Source: Phycisphaerales bacterium
GTDB taxonomy: Bacteria; Planctomycetota; Phycisphaerae; UBA1845; UTPLA1
Length of the DNA stretch: 64,000 nucleotides
Assembly: GCA_020639075.1 (NCBI GenBank)
Contig: JACKHI010000001.1
Coordinates: 1,488,001-1,552,000, forward strand
Direction: 5' to 3'
A program made the translations under genes and the position numbers. The first letter of the stretch is position 1. Each line of letters begins with the position of its first letter. Under the pieces are notes generated by a model. The model was not told the DNA's origin. It saw only the letters and a list, made by a program, of their open reading frames with translations, and did not search any database. Shown here one piece after another: positions 16,105 through 24,893 of the stretch.

Positions 16105-18573
16105 TCAGGTCCCGGCCTTTTCCTCTAGGCCTGTCGATCGGGCCGCCGCCTCCGCGGTGTCCTCAGTACCCATCGACGTGGACACAACAGTTGACTTTTC
16201 GGCGGACGACGGCAACCCCTGATCCATCTCGTCGGACAGGGGAATCTCGTCGCCCGAATCGGCGCCATGCACCGATCGGCTGAAGGATTGAATCTCGTCC
16301 TCGATGTTGTCGAGGCGTGATTCCCCGCCGGCGAGGTTGTCCTCGACCAGGCGATAGGTCGATAGCTCGGCCGCCATCTTGCGAAGCGGGTCTTCCAGCG
16401 TCACACCTGTGCGATTCTTGATCGCCCGCGTCGCCTCGCCCAATCCTGATAGCGTACGAACGCGCTTTTCGAGGTCCGCCGTCCTCGACACGAGATCCGC
16501 CTCGATGTCGCCGAGTCGAATATTCAGCACGCTTTCGAGTTCCGTCGCCGTTCGCTGCAGCTCGCCACGGGCAGCCTCCTCGAGCTCCATGCGCCTCGCC
16601 CGCAACTCGGCCTCCCTGGCCTCCAGCTCGGACTGGCGATGCGCGACGTCCTGCTCAATCTTGATTCGCTTCTCGCGAGCCGCCTTGACCAGCTTGCCGG
16701 CCTTGCGGCGTAGCTCTGTCTGGCGGCGCTGGAGCCGCTGCCGCTCCATCTCGAGCTTGTGCAGCAGCTCGCGCTCGCGCGTCTCCAGCCGCTCCTGCGT
16801 CTCGTCGATCTGTTCCGCCTCAGTGATGACTTCCTGATGAACGCGCTCGCTTTCCGTCAAACGCAATCGAATGGCGGTTTCCTCGGAGTCCAACTCTCGC
16901 AATCTCGCCAGCAGCGGCGCCCGTTCCTTGCGGATCGATTCCCGAGATCGCGTCAGCGTTCTGAATCGATTCTCCAGCGCCGCCTCCCGCGCCTGCAGCT
17001 TCTGCTGCCTGCGCGTCAGGGCGGATCGTTGTCGTTCCGTCTCGAATCGCAGCGTCTCGACCATCTGCTCGCTGCGTTCCATCTCCTTGCGCTCGGCCTC
17101 CGCCACACGCATAAGCTCTTCGACCTTCTCTTCGATCGTCGACAACGAGCTTTCCAGCGCATCCCCCAGCGGCACGGCCGCCGCGAGATTCGTCTCGCGC
17201 ATGTTGAACTCGGCCAATTCGGCAAGTTCCACCGTCCCGCTCAGCAACTGGTTGATTCGCTGCTCTTCTTCGAGGAGTTCAGAGACTTCCGGCGGCAGAT
17301 CGTCTGTCGGAACGAGGTTGTTCGACGCGTTCAATTCGTGTTCGTCGTCGACGTCATTCTCGACGGCGTCTTCCGATTCCCCGGCGATGTATCGGAGTTT
17401 CTTATCGTGCGCCGCCTGGATCAACGCCCGGGCCTGCCGCTGGAGTGCGGACTTGCGATCCTCGAGTTCCTTGCGCTCGCGTTCGATTTCCTCACGCACG
17501 CGGCGCGCCCGTTCATCGAGCGCCCCCTGTGCCGCGGCGACGCGATGCCGCAACTCGTCTTTCTTCTCCCGCAGCGCTTCGATCGGCGTCGCGGGCGGCG
17601 ACTTTGCCGACGTCTTGTTTCCGGCCGGTCGCCCGTCAGCTTTGCGGCTCGATCCGTCGCCACTCGTCAGCTTCTGATCGCTCGGCAACGAACCGGAACC
17701 GAGATCGGCCGCGGCCGCTTTCCGAGTCGAGGCATTCTGAGACGGCCAGAGTTCTTCCAGACGGTTGATCTGCCCCTTGGGCAATCGGCCGGCGATCATG
17801 TGCGACAACCCGTCGCCCAGAATCGCATTCTCGGCCATGGACCCGCTGGCGAGGCTGTTCAACGTCGGCGCTCGCGGGACGTCGTTGACGCCCATCTCGA
17901 ATATCAACTCGTGCGGACCGATGCCGACGGCGTCACCGTCCCGCAGGCGGCCCGTGTGGATGCGCTGACCGTTCATTCGCGTCAGATCGCGGCCGGAAAG
18001 ATCGCGAAGCACGGGCCCGTCCTCCGTCCAGACGATCAGGCAATGCCGGGCGAGAATGCACTCCTCTTCCAGGACGACGTCGCAACCCGGATCGCTGCCA
18101 ATCACAAGGACGGGATCAATGGACTTGATGGTGCCGATGCTCTGATCATTCCGCAGACTGAAGACCGGCGGCTGAGCGGCGCTGGAATCGCCGTCGGCCT
18201 CAATCTCCGCCAGAAACTCGAACGGCCCGATTGCAATCTCGTCGCCGTCGCCGACGCGCGTCCAGCGGATCTGCTTACCGTTCAGCCGAGTCCCGCCGGG
18301 CGCACCGAGATCACAGACGTATGTTCCCGTCTTGAGACGAACGACAGCGCAGTGTGCGGCCTCGACGTTGCTTGACGAGAGGATGATGTCGCACCCGTCG
18401 CCGGATCCGAGGATCGACACGGCAAGCGGAAGCTCGCGCGGCGGTCGATGGGCGTTGGACTTGAGGGGAACCAGCCGAACTCCGAAGCCTGTGGCCTTCG
18501 ATCTTGGTAGAGGAGAAACACTCACGGGTCGCCATCCTTGCGTCAGCGGCCTCGATCGCAGGGCCATCGGCAT
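16105..18573 (-). CDS. Two-FHA-domain coiled-coil protein
   Basis: An 822-residue cytoplasmic protein without membrane helices. GGAG lies seven bases before the ATG at 18573. Two tandem FHA domains, which bind phosphothreonine, occupy residues about 45-120 and 140-215. FHA1 shows LGSGDGCDIIL, AAHC and GGTRLNGKQI. FHA2 shows VIGSDPGCDVVL, ARHCLIVW and RMNGQRI. A linker follows, then coiled coil from about 320 to 770 with an acidic break. One block (ELRHRVAAAQGALDERARRV) is clearly related to a block in the neighbouring giant protein (ELRERVSQAQAALDARAEKV). The genes are 109 bp apart on the same strand, so a complex is likely. The FHA domains imply control by a Ser/Thr kinase not in this cluster. 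Confidence 0.85.
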   Translation of the reverse strand: MPMALRSRPLTQGWRPVSVSPLPRSKATGFGVRLVPLKSNAHRPPRELPLAVSILGSGDGCDIILSSSNVEAAHCAVVRLKTGTYVCDLGAPGGTRLNGKQIRWTRVGDGDEIAIGPFEFLAEIEADGDSSAAQPPVFSLRNDQSIGTIKSIDPVLVIGSDPGCDVVLEEECILARHCLIVWTEDGPVLRDLSGRDLTRMNGQRIHTGRLRDGDAVGIGPHELIFEMGVNDVPRAPTLNSLASGSMAENAILGDGLSHMIAGRLPKGQINRLEELWPSQNASTRKAAAADLGSGSLPSDQKLTSGDGSSRKADGRPAGNKTSAKSPPATPIEALREKKDELRHRVAAAQGALDERARRVREEIERERKELEDRKSALQRQARALIQAAHDKKLRYIAGESEDAVENDVDDEHELNASNNLVPTDDLPPEVSELLEEEQRINQLLSGTVELAELAEFNMRETNLAAAVPLGDALESSLSTIEEKVEELMRVAEAERKEMERSEQMVETLRFETERQRSALTRRQQKLQAREAALENRFRTLTRSRESIRKERAPLLARLRELDSEETAIRLRLTESERVHQEVITEAEQIDETQERLETRERELLHKLEMERQRLQRRQTELRRKAGKLVKAAREKRIKIEQDVAHRQSELEAREAELRARRMELEEAARGELQRTATELESVLNIRLGDIEADLVSRTADLEKRVRTLSGLGEATRAIKNRTGVTLEDPLRKMAAELSTYRLVEDNLAGGESRLDNIEDEIQSFSRSVHGADSGDEIPLSDEMDQGLPSSAEKSTVVSTSMGTEDTAEAAARSTGLEEKAGT

Positions 18574-18616
18574 GTTGCGTCTCCGACGCCATGCCCGGCC
18601 GCGTTCGAGAAAGCCT

Positions 18617-18639
18617 TATTAAATCCGCCCTCCTGGCGG
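18617..18639 (-). terminator. Terminator-like hairpin between the clpP operon and the FHA gene
   Basis: TCCGCC-ctcct-GGCGGA (18623-18639) is a perfect six-base stem. On the minus strand it is followed by TTTAATAA, a weak T-tract. It lies in the 313-bp gap after the lipoprotein gene and probably separates the tig-clpP unit from the FHA/coiled-coil unit. The rest of the gap shows no gene. Confidence 0.4.
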
Positions 18640-18886
18640 ACCGCCCTCGCGGATCCATGCGCGTGCCGTCTCGGACCGGAAATACGCCCGGACCGATGAC
18701 GCGCGTCTCACATGATTTTCTATTCAACGGCGTCCGGAGGCTTCTAACCCCAATGAAAGCCGATAATAACCGAGCCAAAACCGGCGGCGACCCCGCACTT
18801 GAGATCCGCGACAGCCTTCGAGGTTGAATTGATGCGCAAATTCGGCGCGAAAGATGCTCGTCGTCAGCGGTTGCCGGACTGGGGAT

Positions 18887-19546
18887 TCAAGGGGAAAGCG
18901 GAATGACATCGATCGCGCGCTGCGCATCGAACACTCGGTTCGACAACATGTCGGTAAACGTGACCAGCGCCGTAATCGTCTTGCCGATCGGCGGCGATTG
19001 GGGATTCCGCCACGGGACGCTCAGCGTGTAGTGGGACGAGGACAGCAAGGCGCCATACCAAAGGTCAGCCAATTCACTGTTGTCCCATTTGGCCTCGCCA
19101 ACAAGTTGATTCTGAGCCGGAGCGCTGAGATCCAGAAGTTTGACGTGAATGCGGCCGGAGGCTCGAAGATACCCGCCGAACTGATCGTACGGGCGAAGGT
19201 AAATGCGAATGCCGTCCGGGCGACCGTCTCTATTTTCGTCGTAACCGCCGGAAAGTCGATCAATCTCGATTTTCTCGACGTGGATCAACTGATCGAGTGG
19301 CGCTGACGACGGTGTTTTCCGAAGACGGCGCAATTCCTGCGCCTGATCGGCGAGTTGTGCGTCCTTCATGGACAGCAGTTCGCCCTGTGTGCGGATCTTG
19401 TCTTCGAGTTCCTGAATCCGTGTGACGCGCTCGCTGCTCTCCCGGACTTCTTCGGGCGTGTCACCGCCGAAGCAGCCTGCGACCAGCAATCCAAGCGCGC
19501 ACAGCGACAAGGCGCCCGCGATGCCGCGACATCGGCGGCTCGACAT
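18887..19546 (-). CDS. Lipoprotein with N-terminal coiled coil
   Basis: A 219-residue predicted lipoprotein. The frame is open far upstream but that part overlaps clpP. The ATG at 19546, two bases past the clpP stop codon, begins a lipoprotein signal with lipobox LLVAGC (Cys at about residue 26). A short coiled coil follows (residues about 35-75, VTRIQELEDKIRTQGELLSM). The rest is a beta-rich domain with the acidic Gly/Asn loop DENRDGRPDGIRIYLRPYDQF, which could bind calcium. Tight spacing puts it in the tig-clpP-clpP operon, as its last gene. Its role is unknown; envelope protein quality control is a guess from context. Confidence 0.7.
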   Translation of the reverse strand: MSSRRCRGIAGALSLCALGLLVAGCFGGDTPEEVRESSERVTRIQELEDKIRTQGELLSMKDAQLADQAQELRRLRKTPSSAPLDQLIHVEKIEIDRLSGGYDENRDGRPDGIRIYLRPYDQFGGYLRASGRIHVKLLDLSAPAQNQLVGEAKWDNSELADLWYGALLSSSHYTLSVPWRNPQSPPIGKTITALVTFTDMLSNRVFDAQRAIDVIPLSP

Positions 19547-19548
19547 GC

Positions 19549-20169
19549 TTAACCGGCGGCCGGCTTCACTTCCGGCTGTCGATCGAGAATCTGATCGATC
19601 AGGCCGTACTCTTTTGCTTCGGTTGGGGCGAGCCATAGGTTCCGATCGCAATCCTTCATGACTTTTTCCGTGTTCGTACCCGACTGGGTCGCGAGGATAC
19701 CATAAAGGATGTCGCGAAGCCGCAAGATTTCCTTGGCTTCGATGGAAAGATCCGTCGCGGCCCCCTGCATCACGCCGCCGATCAGCGGTTGATGAAGCAG
19801 GACGCGGGAGTTCTTCAGGGCGAATCGCTTGCCCTTCTCGCCGCCGCACAGCAGGATCGCACCCATGCTGGCCGCCATGCCGACGCAATACGTCGCGACG
19901 TTCGGCCGAACGAACTGCATCGTGTCGTAGATGGCGAGCCCCGCCGACACGCTGCCGCCCGGCGAATTGATGTAAAAGTGAATGTCGGCGTGCGGATCCT
20001 CGTTCGCCAGGAACAGCATCTGCGCAATGACCACATTCGCCGAATCGTCATCGACGCCGCCCCCGAGGAACACGATGCGGTCCTTGAGAAGGCGCGAGTA
20101 AATGTCGAACGATCGCTCGCCGCGGCCGGTGGTCTCGATGACAAACGGGATCAGGTTGGATTGGGCCAT
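19549..20169 (-). CDS. clpP: ATP-dependent Clp protease proteolytic subunit
   Basis: A 206-residue ClpP serine peptidase of the barrel that works with ClpX/ClpA ATPases. The catalytic Ser is in GMAASMGAILL, the His in RVLLHQPL and the Asp in the following helix-strand region (near MKDCDRN). The oxyanion strand has INSPGGSV. I start at the ATG at 20169 because GAGGAA lies seven bases ahead; the frame is open to 20220. It is the second of two clpP genes in one operon after tig. Two different ClpP subunits suggest a mixed barrel, as known in other bacteria with two adjacent clpP genes. The partner clpX is not in the window. Confidence 0.92.
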   Translation of the reverse strand: MAQSNLIPFVIETTGRGERSFDIYSRLLKDRIVFLGGGVDDDSANVVIAQMLFLANEDPHADIHFYINSPGGSVSAGLAIYDTMQFVRPNVATYCVGMAASMGAILLCGGEKGKRFALKNSRVLLHQPLIGGVMQGAATDLSIEAKEILRLRDILYGILATQSGTNTEKVMKDCDRNLWLAPTEAKEYGLIDQILDRQPEVKPAAG

Positions 20170-20247
20170 CGGATATTTCCTCGGTGCCGACGCTTCTGGT
20201 CGGTCTGCCAGGGTCATCATGTCAGGACAGCACGCGCTCGGGCGCGA

Positions 20248-20895
20248 TTACTTCTTCTTCTTTTCGTGGTTGTCGGAGCTCTCGAGGATTTCGTCGACGA
20301 TGCCCCACTCAAGCGCCTGCTTCGGATCGAGGAAGCGATCGCGCTCCGTCTGTTCCTCGAGCTTCTTCGTATCCATGCCCGTGTGCTTGGCCAGGATTTC
20401 GTTCAGCTTCGCTTTGTCCCGGAGGATTTCTTCGGCCTGGATGCGAATGTCCTCCGCCTGGCCTGTGATGCCGCCCCAAGGCTGATGAAGCATGATCTTG
20501 CTGTTCGGCAGCGCGTAGCGCTTGCCTTTGGTGCCCGCCGTCAGGATGACCGCGCCGCCGCTGGCCGCCTGGCCGATCGAATAGGTCGCGATATCGCAGC
20601 CGAGGAATTGCATCGTGTCGTAGATGGCCAGCGTCTGGTCGACGAGTCCGCCCGGACAATTGATGTAGAGATGAATATCCTGGTCCTTCTTGACGCTCTG
20701 AAGGTAAAGCAGCCGCATGATCACGAGGCTCGCGCTCCGCTCGTTGATGCCGCCCGCCAGGAAGATGATGCGATTCTCGAGGAGCATGTCCTCGATCGAC
20801 ATTTCCCGATATCGCTGCGGCGCCCCGGCCTGCGCATGACTCGACATTCGCTCTGAATTGAAAATCTGACCCAAAGGATGGAAGGTATGTTCCAT
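20248..20895 (-). CDS. clpP: ATP-dependent Clp protease proteolytic subunit, second paralogue
   Basis: A 215-residue ClpP paralogue. The active-site Ser is kept in GQAASGGAVIL and the His in KIMLHQPWGG, with NCPGGLVDQ at the oxyanion strand, so it should be active. It has a longer N-terminal extension (EHTFHPLGQIFNSERMSSHA) and an all-Lys tail (NHEKKKK) that its sister lacks. The ATG at 20895 follows AAGGGAA about nine bases upstream; an ATG at 20925 is a possible alternative. It lies 146 bp after tig and 78 bp before the other clpP. The distinct N-terminal loops could give the two rings different ATPase contacts. Confidence 0.9.
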   Translation of the reverse strand: MEHTFHPLGQIFNSERMSSHAQAGAPQRYREMSIEDMLLENRIIFLAGGINERSASLVIMRLLYLQSVKKDQDIHLYINCPGGLVDQTLAIYDTMQFLGCDIATYSIGQAASGGAVILTAGTKGKRYALPNSKIMLHQPWGGITGQAEDIRIQAEEILRDKAKLNEILAKHTGMDTKKLEEQTERDRFLDPKQALEWGIVDEILESSDNHEKKKK

Positions 20896-21041
20896 GTTCG
20901 AGATTCCCTTCTCCGGTCGGTCCATGGGCGGCCGCTGTCGATCGCGCTCGATACCGATCCAACCTGAATAGTCAGGGCGACGCCGGCGCCATCGGCCGGG
21001 TCCGCCGCCCACGGATTCATCGACGCCTTGGACGCGCCGCC

Positions 21042-22595
21042 TTACGAATCGCCGGTTTTCTTCTTCGTCGTTTTCTTGGACGCTTTCTTGGCGACCTTCT
21101 TTGCCGTCTTCTTCTTGGCGCCGCCGTCGGACGCCTTATCGGGCGTCACTTCGACGATCTCCGCATCTTCAAGGACCTTGTCGACGCACTTCTCGTCGCG
21201 CAGATCCAGGTACATCTGGACAAGCCCGTTGTTCTGCGACAGCTCGTCCCGCATTCGATCGTAGCGCTTTCCGTACATCGCCGCCATTTGTCCGATCTGG
21301 CTGTTGAGCTCCTCCTCGGAAACGTCGACGTCAAACTTCTCGGCGACCTTCTCCAGAATGAAGAACAGCTTGAGCTCGGCGGCCGCCTGTTCCTTGGCGC
21401 TCGTCTTCAGTTCGTCCGCGTGCTTCTCGATTTCCGACTGGGGAACGCCCTGGCGAAGCAGGTCCGTCATGCGACGTGCCGCGACGCGGGCGGATTGCCT
21501 CGACGTCAACCCTTCCGGCAGATCGAGCTTCGTGTTGTCGAGAAGGTACTTTCGCACCTGGTCCCGCTGTCCTCGTCGGATTTCCCCGTCGAGGGCCTCG
21601 TCCATCCGGCCTTGAACGAACGCGCGATACTCCGCTTCGCTGTCGAACCCCTGCGCCTCGAGAAACGCTGCATCGATCGGCGGGAGCTTGATTCGCTTCA
21701 GCTCGTGAATCTTGAGTTCGAAGCTCGCCTTCTTCCCACGATGCTCCTCGAACGCATAGTCCTCAGGCAGTTCGGCCTCAAACTTGACTGTGTCGCCGAC
21801 CTTCGAGCCCTTCACCTTTTTGCCGAAATCCGAGACAACCGCTCCCTCGACCATTTGAGGCCGCGCAGCGAACTGCGCATTTTCCCGCTTGGCAAGCTCC
21901 TTGCCGTCGACCATGACGACCAGGTCCGCGACGATCAGGTCGTCCTCCTCGACCTTGCCGCCCTCGTCCACGGGCGCCCACGTTCCGCGGCGAGCGCGGA
22001 ACCGATCGATCTCCTTCGAGACGTCGTCGTCTGTGATCGTGAGGACAGGCTTCTCAATCTTGATGCCCTCGAGCTTCGGAAGCTCGAAATCCGGCTTGAT
22101 TTCAACCTCGCAACGAAACGTGAAGTCGCCATCGGCAGGCAGACGAATGTGCTCAAGCGCATCCGTCATTTCCATCAGCTGCTCGCTGGTTTCGCTCTTC
22201 CCTTCGCCGCTCCCGGATTTGACCCACACAAGCGGATCGCCGAGAACTTTCAGATCTTCCTTTTCGATTGCTGCGAGATAGGCGTTGGACAACATGCGCG
22301 TCTGCACCTGCTCGCCAACCTCCCGGCCGTATCGCTTCTCGACGAGACGGCGCGGAGCGCGGCCTTTTCGGAAGCCCGGAACGACGGCGTCTGTAATCAG
22401 GTCGTCGAATTCCTTATCGAATTCCTGCGTCAGGCTGTCGCGCGGCACAGTAACCGTCACCGTACGCCTCAGCACGCCGGCGTCGGCGACTTTGACGTCG
22501 ATGGCCTTCTTCAGCATTTCCTTGACGTCCTCCGGCGTTTCCGGAGCATCCGTTACTTCATCCGCTACGTTGTCTTTGACGTCCTGCTTTGCCAT
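21042..22595 (-). CDS. tig: Trigger factor, ribosome-associated chaperone
   Basis: A 517-residue trigger factor that binds nascent chains at the ribosome exit tunnel. The ribosome-binding signature is clear: VVPGFRKGRAPRRLVEKRYG (about residues 72-91). A divergent FKBP-like PPIase region follows (about 200-300, DLIVADLVVMVDGKEL to FELKIHELKR), then the helical C-domain. It is longer than usual (430-480) because of an extra N-terminal stretch and a final run of about 25 residues made mostly of Lys, Ala and Thr (KKKTAKKVAKKASKKTTKKK), which could bind RNA. GGAGG precedes the ATG. It leads the operon tig-clpP-clpP-lipoprotein, the usual tig/clp association. Confidence 0.93.
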   Translation of the reverse strand: MAKQDVKDNVADEVTDAPETPEDVKEMLKKAIDVKVADAGVLRRTVTVTVPRDSLTQEFDKEFDDLITDAVVPGFRKGRAPRRLVEKRYGREVGEQVQTRMLSNAYLAAIEKEDLKVLGDPLVWVKSGSGEGKSETSEQLMEMTDALEHIRLPADGDFTFRCEVEIKPDFELPKLEGIKIEKPVLTITDDDVSKEIDRFRARRGTWAPVDEGGKVEEDDLIVADLVVMVDGKELAKRENAQFAARPQMVEGAVVSDFGKKVKGSKVGDTVKFEAELPEDYAFEEHRGKKASFELKIHELKRIKLPPIDAAFLEAQGFDSEAEYRAFVQGRMDEALDGEIRRGQRDQVRKYLLDNTKLDLPEGLTSRQSARVAARRMTDLLRQGVPQSEIEKHADELKTSAKEQAAAELKLFFILEKVAEKFDVDVSEEELNSQIGQMAAMYGKRYDRMRDELSQNNGLVQMYLDLRDEKCVDKVLEDAEIVEVTPDKASDGGAKKKTAKKVAKKASKKTTKKKTGDS

Positions 22596-22647
22596 TTCGA
22601 TCCTGCCTCCCGACGACTCATGGTCCGATATTTTCGACCACGGCGCA

Positions 22648-22667
22648 TAAAAAAAGCCGTTCAGGCT
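22648..22667 (-). terminator. Terminator after tRNA-Gly
   Basis: AGCC-gttca-GGCT is a short four-base stem. Read on the minus strand it is followed by seven T (A-run 22649-22655). It sits between tRNA-Gly and tig and would end the tRNA transcript. The stem is short, so efficiency is uncertain. Confidence 0.45.
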
Positions 22668-22798
22668 ACCTAGTTTGCCTGACCGACCCGATGTCGTCCA
22701 GCTCGCTACACAAACCCCACACCCGAGCCTGAAGCGGGCGGAATCCAGTCTGTGTCTATATTATCGACCGCGATCGTATCTCTAATCGCGGCGGAATA

Positions 22799-22870
22799 AG
22801 CGGGTGATGAGATTCGAACTCACGACATTCACGTTGGCAACGTGACGCTCTACCACTGAGCTACACCCGC
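22799..22870 (-). tRNA. tRNA-Gly (anticodon GCC)
   Basis: On the minus strand the acceptor GCGGGTG (5', from 22870) pairs with CACCCGC near 22800. The D-arm is GCTCAGTGGTAGAGC, the anticodon arm is TCACG-TTGCCAA-CGTGA and the T-arm holds GTTCGAATC. The anticodon GCC reads GGC/GGU glycine codons. CCA is not encoded. A strong promoter lies just upstream and a terminator downstream, so it is a single-gene unit. Confidence 0.95.
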
Positions 22871-22898
22871 GTCGCGCCCCCGGTTCGGGAAGCCCTTC

Positions 22899-22927
22899 TA
22901 TTTAGCGCGAACCCGCAGATGTGTCAA
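22899..22927 (-). promoter_or_regulatory. Sigma-70 promoter for tRNA-Gly
   Basis: TTGACA (22922-22927 on the minus strand), a 17-bp spacer and TAAATA (22899-22904) lie about 30 bp upstream of the tRNA 5' end. It is one of the two best consensus promoters in the window. Confidence 0.75.
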
Positions 22928-23021
22928 GGCCCCGCCAATGCCAATATTCCCGCCCGCCCGGTTCGGGTGATAACGCACATCCGGAGAGCCCCTCAATGCG
23001 TCCCTCACTCCGCCCACCCAC

Positions 23022-23051
23022 TTGATTACGGACCTTTCCCGCGGATACGAT
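23022..23051 (+). promoter_or_regulatory. Putative promoter for the di-haem peroxidase
   Basis: TTGATT (23022-23027), an 18-bp spacer and TACGAT (23046-23051) lie about 115 bp before the ATG at 23168. No operator-like inverted repeat is evident. Confidence 0.4.
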
Positions 23052-23167
23052 AACTGGGGAAAATTGCCTCGCTGCCCCATGCAATCGTACACTCTGAATC
23101 GCCCGACAATACCGACTGATGGGGAAAGAGTTCAGAAGCATCTCGTAACGAGGTTGGAAGAATCCAC

Positions 23168-24856
23168 ATGACACGACGAACCGCTCTCACGCCTGCTATC
23201 GGTCTATTCATTGCCCTCGCCGCCGGTCCCGTTGCAGCGGAAACGCCGCAGGAAGTACGCGACTTGATTGCCAATCGCATCGGCAGCCTCGATGCGATCA
23301 AGGTCCCGGCAACGGACGCTGACATGCCGCAGCCCGACGATGCGGCGTTCGCCATCACGGATGCCAAGAAGCGACTCGGGAAGTTCCTGTACTTCGATCC
23401 TATTCGGGCGAACAACGTTCGCCCCGAATTCGGCGGCAATCGGGCGTTTGCACAATCGATCTCCTGCGGCTCCTGCCACTTGGGAGAACTTGCAAGCAAG
23501 GCCGGCGCCGTTAGCGCATTCGGCATGGGCGGCGAAGGACGCGGCTTTGTCGATCCGGAAACGGGCCGATTCGTCGCACGGCGTGCCGCCGTCGAAGGAC
23601 TGACCGACACGATGCCAACGCAGGTCGACACGTTCGATGCCCTCGGCGCCCTGACGATGTCGGGCCGGTTCGATGAAGTCGATTCACCGTTCCGTGTCGC
23701 GCCGAGTATGATCGGTTTTGCGATGAACACGCGACTCTTCTGGAGCGGTCCCGCCGGCGAAGCCTACGACGAAACGAACTCGGCGAAGATGAACATCAAT
23801 CCGAATGACCTGCCGCCTCAGGAGAATACCGTCGAATTCACGTTCAAGGCCCATCGCATGTTTGAAATGCAGCGATTCGCCCTGCAGGCGATTCCAGCCT
23901 ACCGAGAACTGTTTACCCGCGCCTTCCCTGATGAGGCGGCGATCTCCGATCTGTCCGGCAACTGGGACGACTTGATCAACGACGATACGATCGGCCGCGC
24001 AATCGCGGCATTCCTTCGAACCGTCATTACGCGGAACACGCCCTTCGACAAATTCCTGAACGGCGATGACTCGGCGCTCACGGATGCCCAGCTTCGCGGC
24101 GCGTACCTGTTCTATCAGGCCGCCGAAGACGGCGGCGCCAACTGCGTCGCGTGCCATAGCGGCCCCGCGATGAACAAGACGCTTGGCGACGAGGCCGGTC
24201 TGCTCATTAACGAGAACTTCCACAACCTCGGCCTGCACGATCACCCGTTGGTCGAACTCGCACAAGAAGCCCTCAATAACACAGCGTTTCACGATCCCGG
24301 TCGTGCCGAAGCGACAGGCGACGACGCCGATCGCTTCAAGTTCAAAGCGCCCACGCTTCGACAACTTCGCGACGCCGCCCCGTTCATGCACAGCGGCGAA
24401 TTCGCAACGCTTCGAGAAGTCGTCGACTATTTCAACGCGGGTACGCCTGCAGCGGACTTTTCGGGGAACCACGGCAATCTGTCCGAGCAATTCACGAATC
24501 CCCGCGGCATGAGCGAAACAGGCCTTGGCCTGAGCGAAGACGACATCACGGCCCTGATTGATTTCCTGGAAAATGGTCTGTATGACCCCGCATTCGCGAC
24601 ATTCGACGCCGATTCGACGACTGAGACATTTAATCTCAATGCACGCGATCTGACGTATGACCTGCCATTGCTCCTGCTCGGTGCAAAGAATGGCAGCGTC
24701 CCCAGCGGACTGCAGCATCCGCAGACGGATGCATTGACGGCGCAGGACCTTGCCCAGTCCAATGGCCTCAATGGCCTGTGCGGGTCGATTGGCCTGTTTG
24801 GACTGATGGCAACGCTGCTTCCAATGCTCGCCGGCAAACGTCGACTGCGACGGTAA
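23168..24856 (+). CDS. Di-haem cytochrome c peroxidase/MauG-like protein
   Basis: A 562-residue exported protein of the bacterial di-haem peroxidase family, which reduces hydrogen peroxide or oxidises protein side chains in the periplasm. A signal peptide (MTRRTALTPAIGLFIALAAG, cleavage near VAAET) is followed by two c-type haem sites: SCGSCH (about residues 98-103) and CVACH (about 325-329). A conserved distal Met (GMSETGLG) lies near residue 455. It is longer than the usual 320-380. The end, GLCGSIGLFGLMATLLPMLA then GKRRLRR, is a Cys plus membrane helix plus basic tail like a C-terminal sorting/anchoring signal, though not PEP-type. A good terminator follows; single-gene unit. Confidence 0.85.
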   Translation: MTRRTALTPAIGLFIALAAGPVAAETPQEVRDLIANRIGSLDAIKVPATDADMPQPDDAAFAITDAKKRLGKFLYFDPIRANNVRPEFGGNRAFAQSISCGSCHLGELASKAGAVSAFGMGGEGRGFVDPETGRFVARRAAVEGLTDTMPTQVDTFDALGALTMSGRFDEVDSPFRVAPSMIGFAMNTRLFWSGPAGEAYDETNSAKMNINPNDLPPQENTVEFTFKAHRMFEMQRFALQAIPAYRELFTRAFPDEAAISDLSGNWDDLINDDTIGRAIAAFLRTVITRNTPFDKFLNGDDSALTDAQLRGAYLFYQAAEDGGANCVACHSGPAMNKTLGDEAGLLINENFHNLGLHDHPLVELAQEALNNTAFHDPGRAEATGDDADRFKFKAPTLRQLRDAAPFMHSGEFATLREVVDYFNAGTPAADFSGNHGNLSEQFTNPRGMSETGLGLSEDDITALIDFLENGLYDPAFATFDADSTTETFNLNARDLTYDLPLLLLGAKNGSVPSGLQHPQTDALTAQDLAQSNGLNGLCGSIGLFGLMATLLPMLAGKRRLRR

Positions 24857-24893
24857 ATACTCAGTCCAACTGCCTAATCTGGATGACTCAATA

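Noticed and set aside
10426..17968. Many long plus-strand ORFs over the coiled-coil genes
   Set aside because: The highly repetitive Glu/Arg codons of the minus-strand genes leave antisense frames open; products are Ser/Arg low-complexity.
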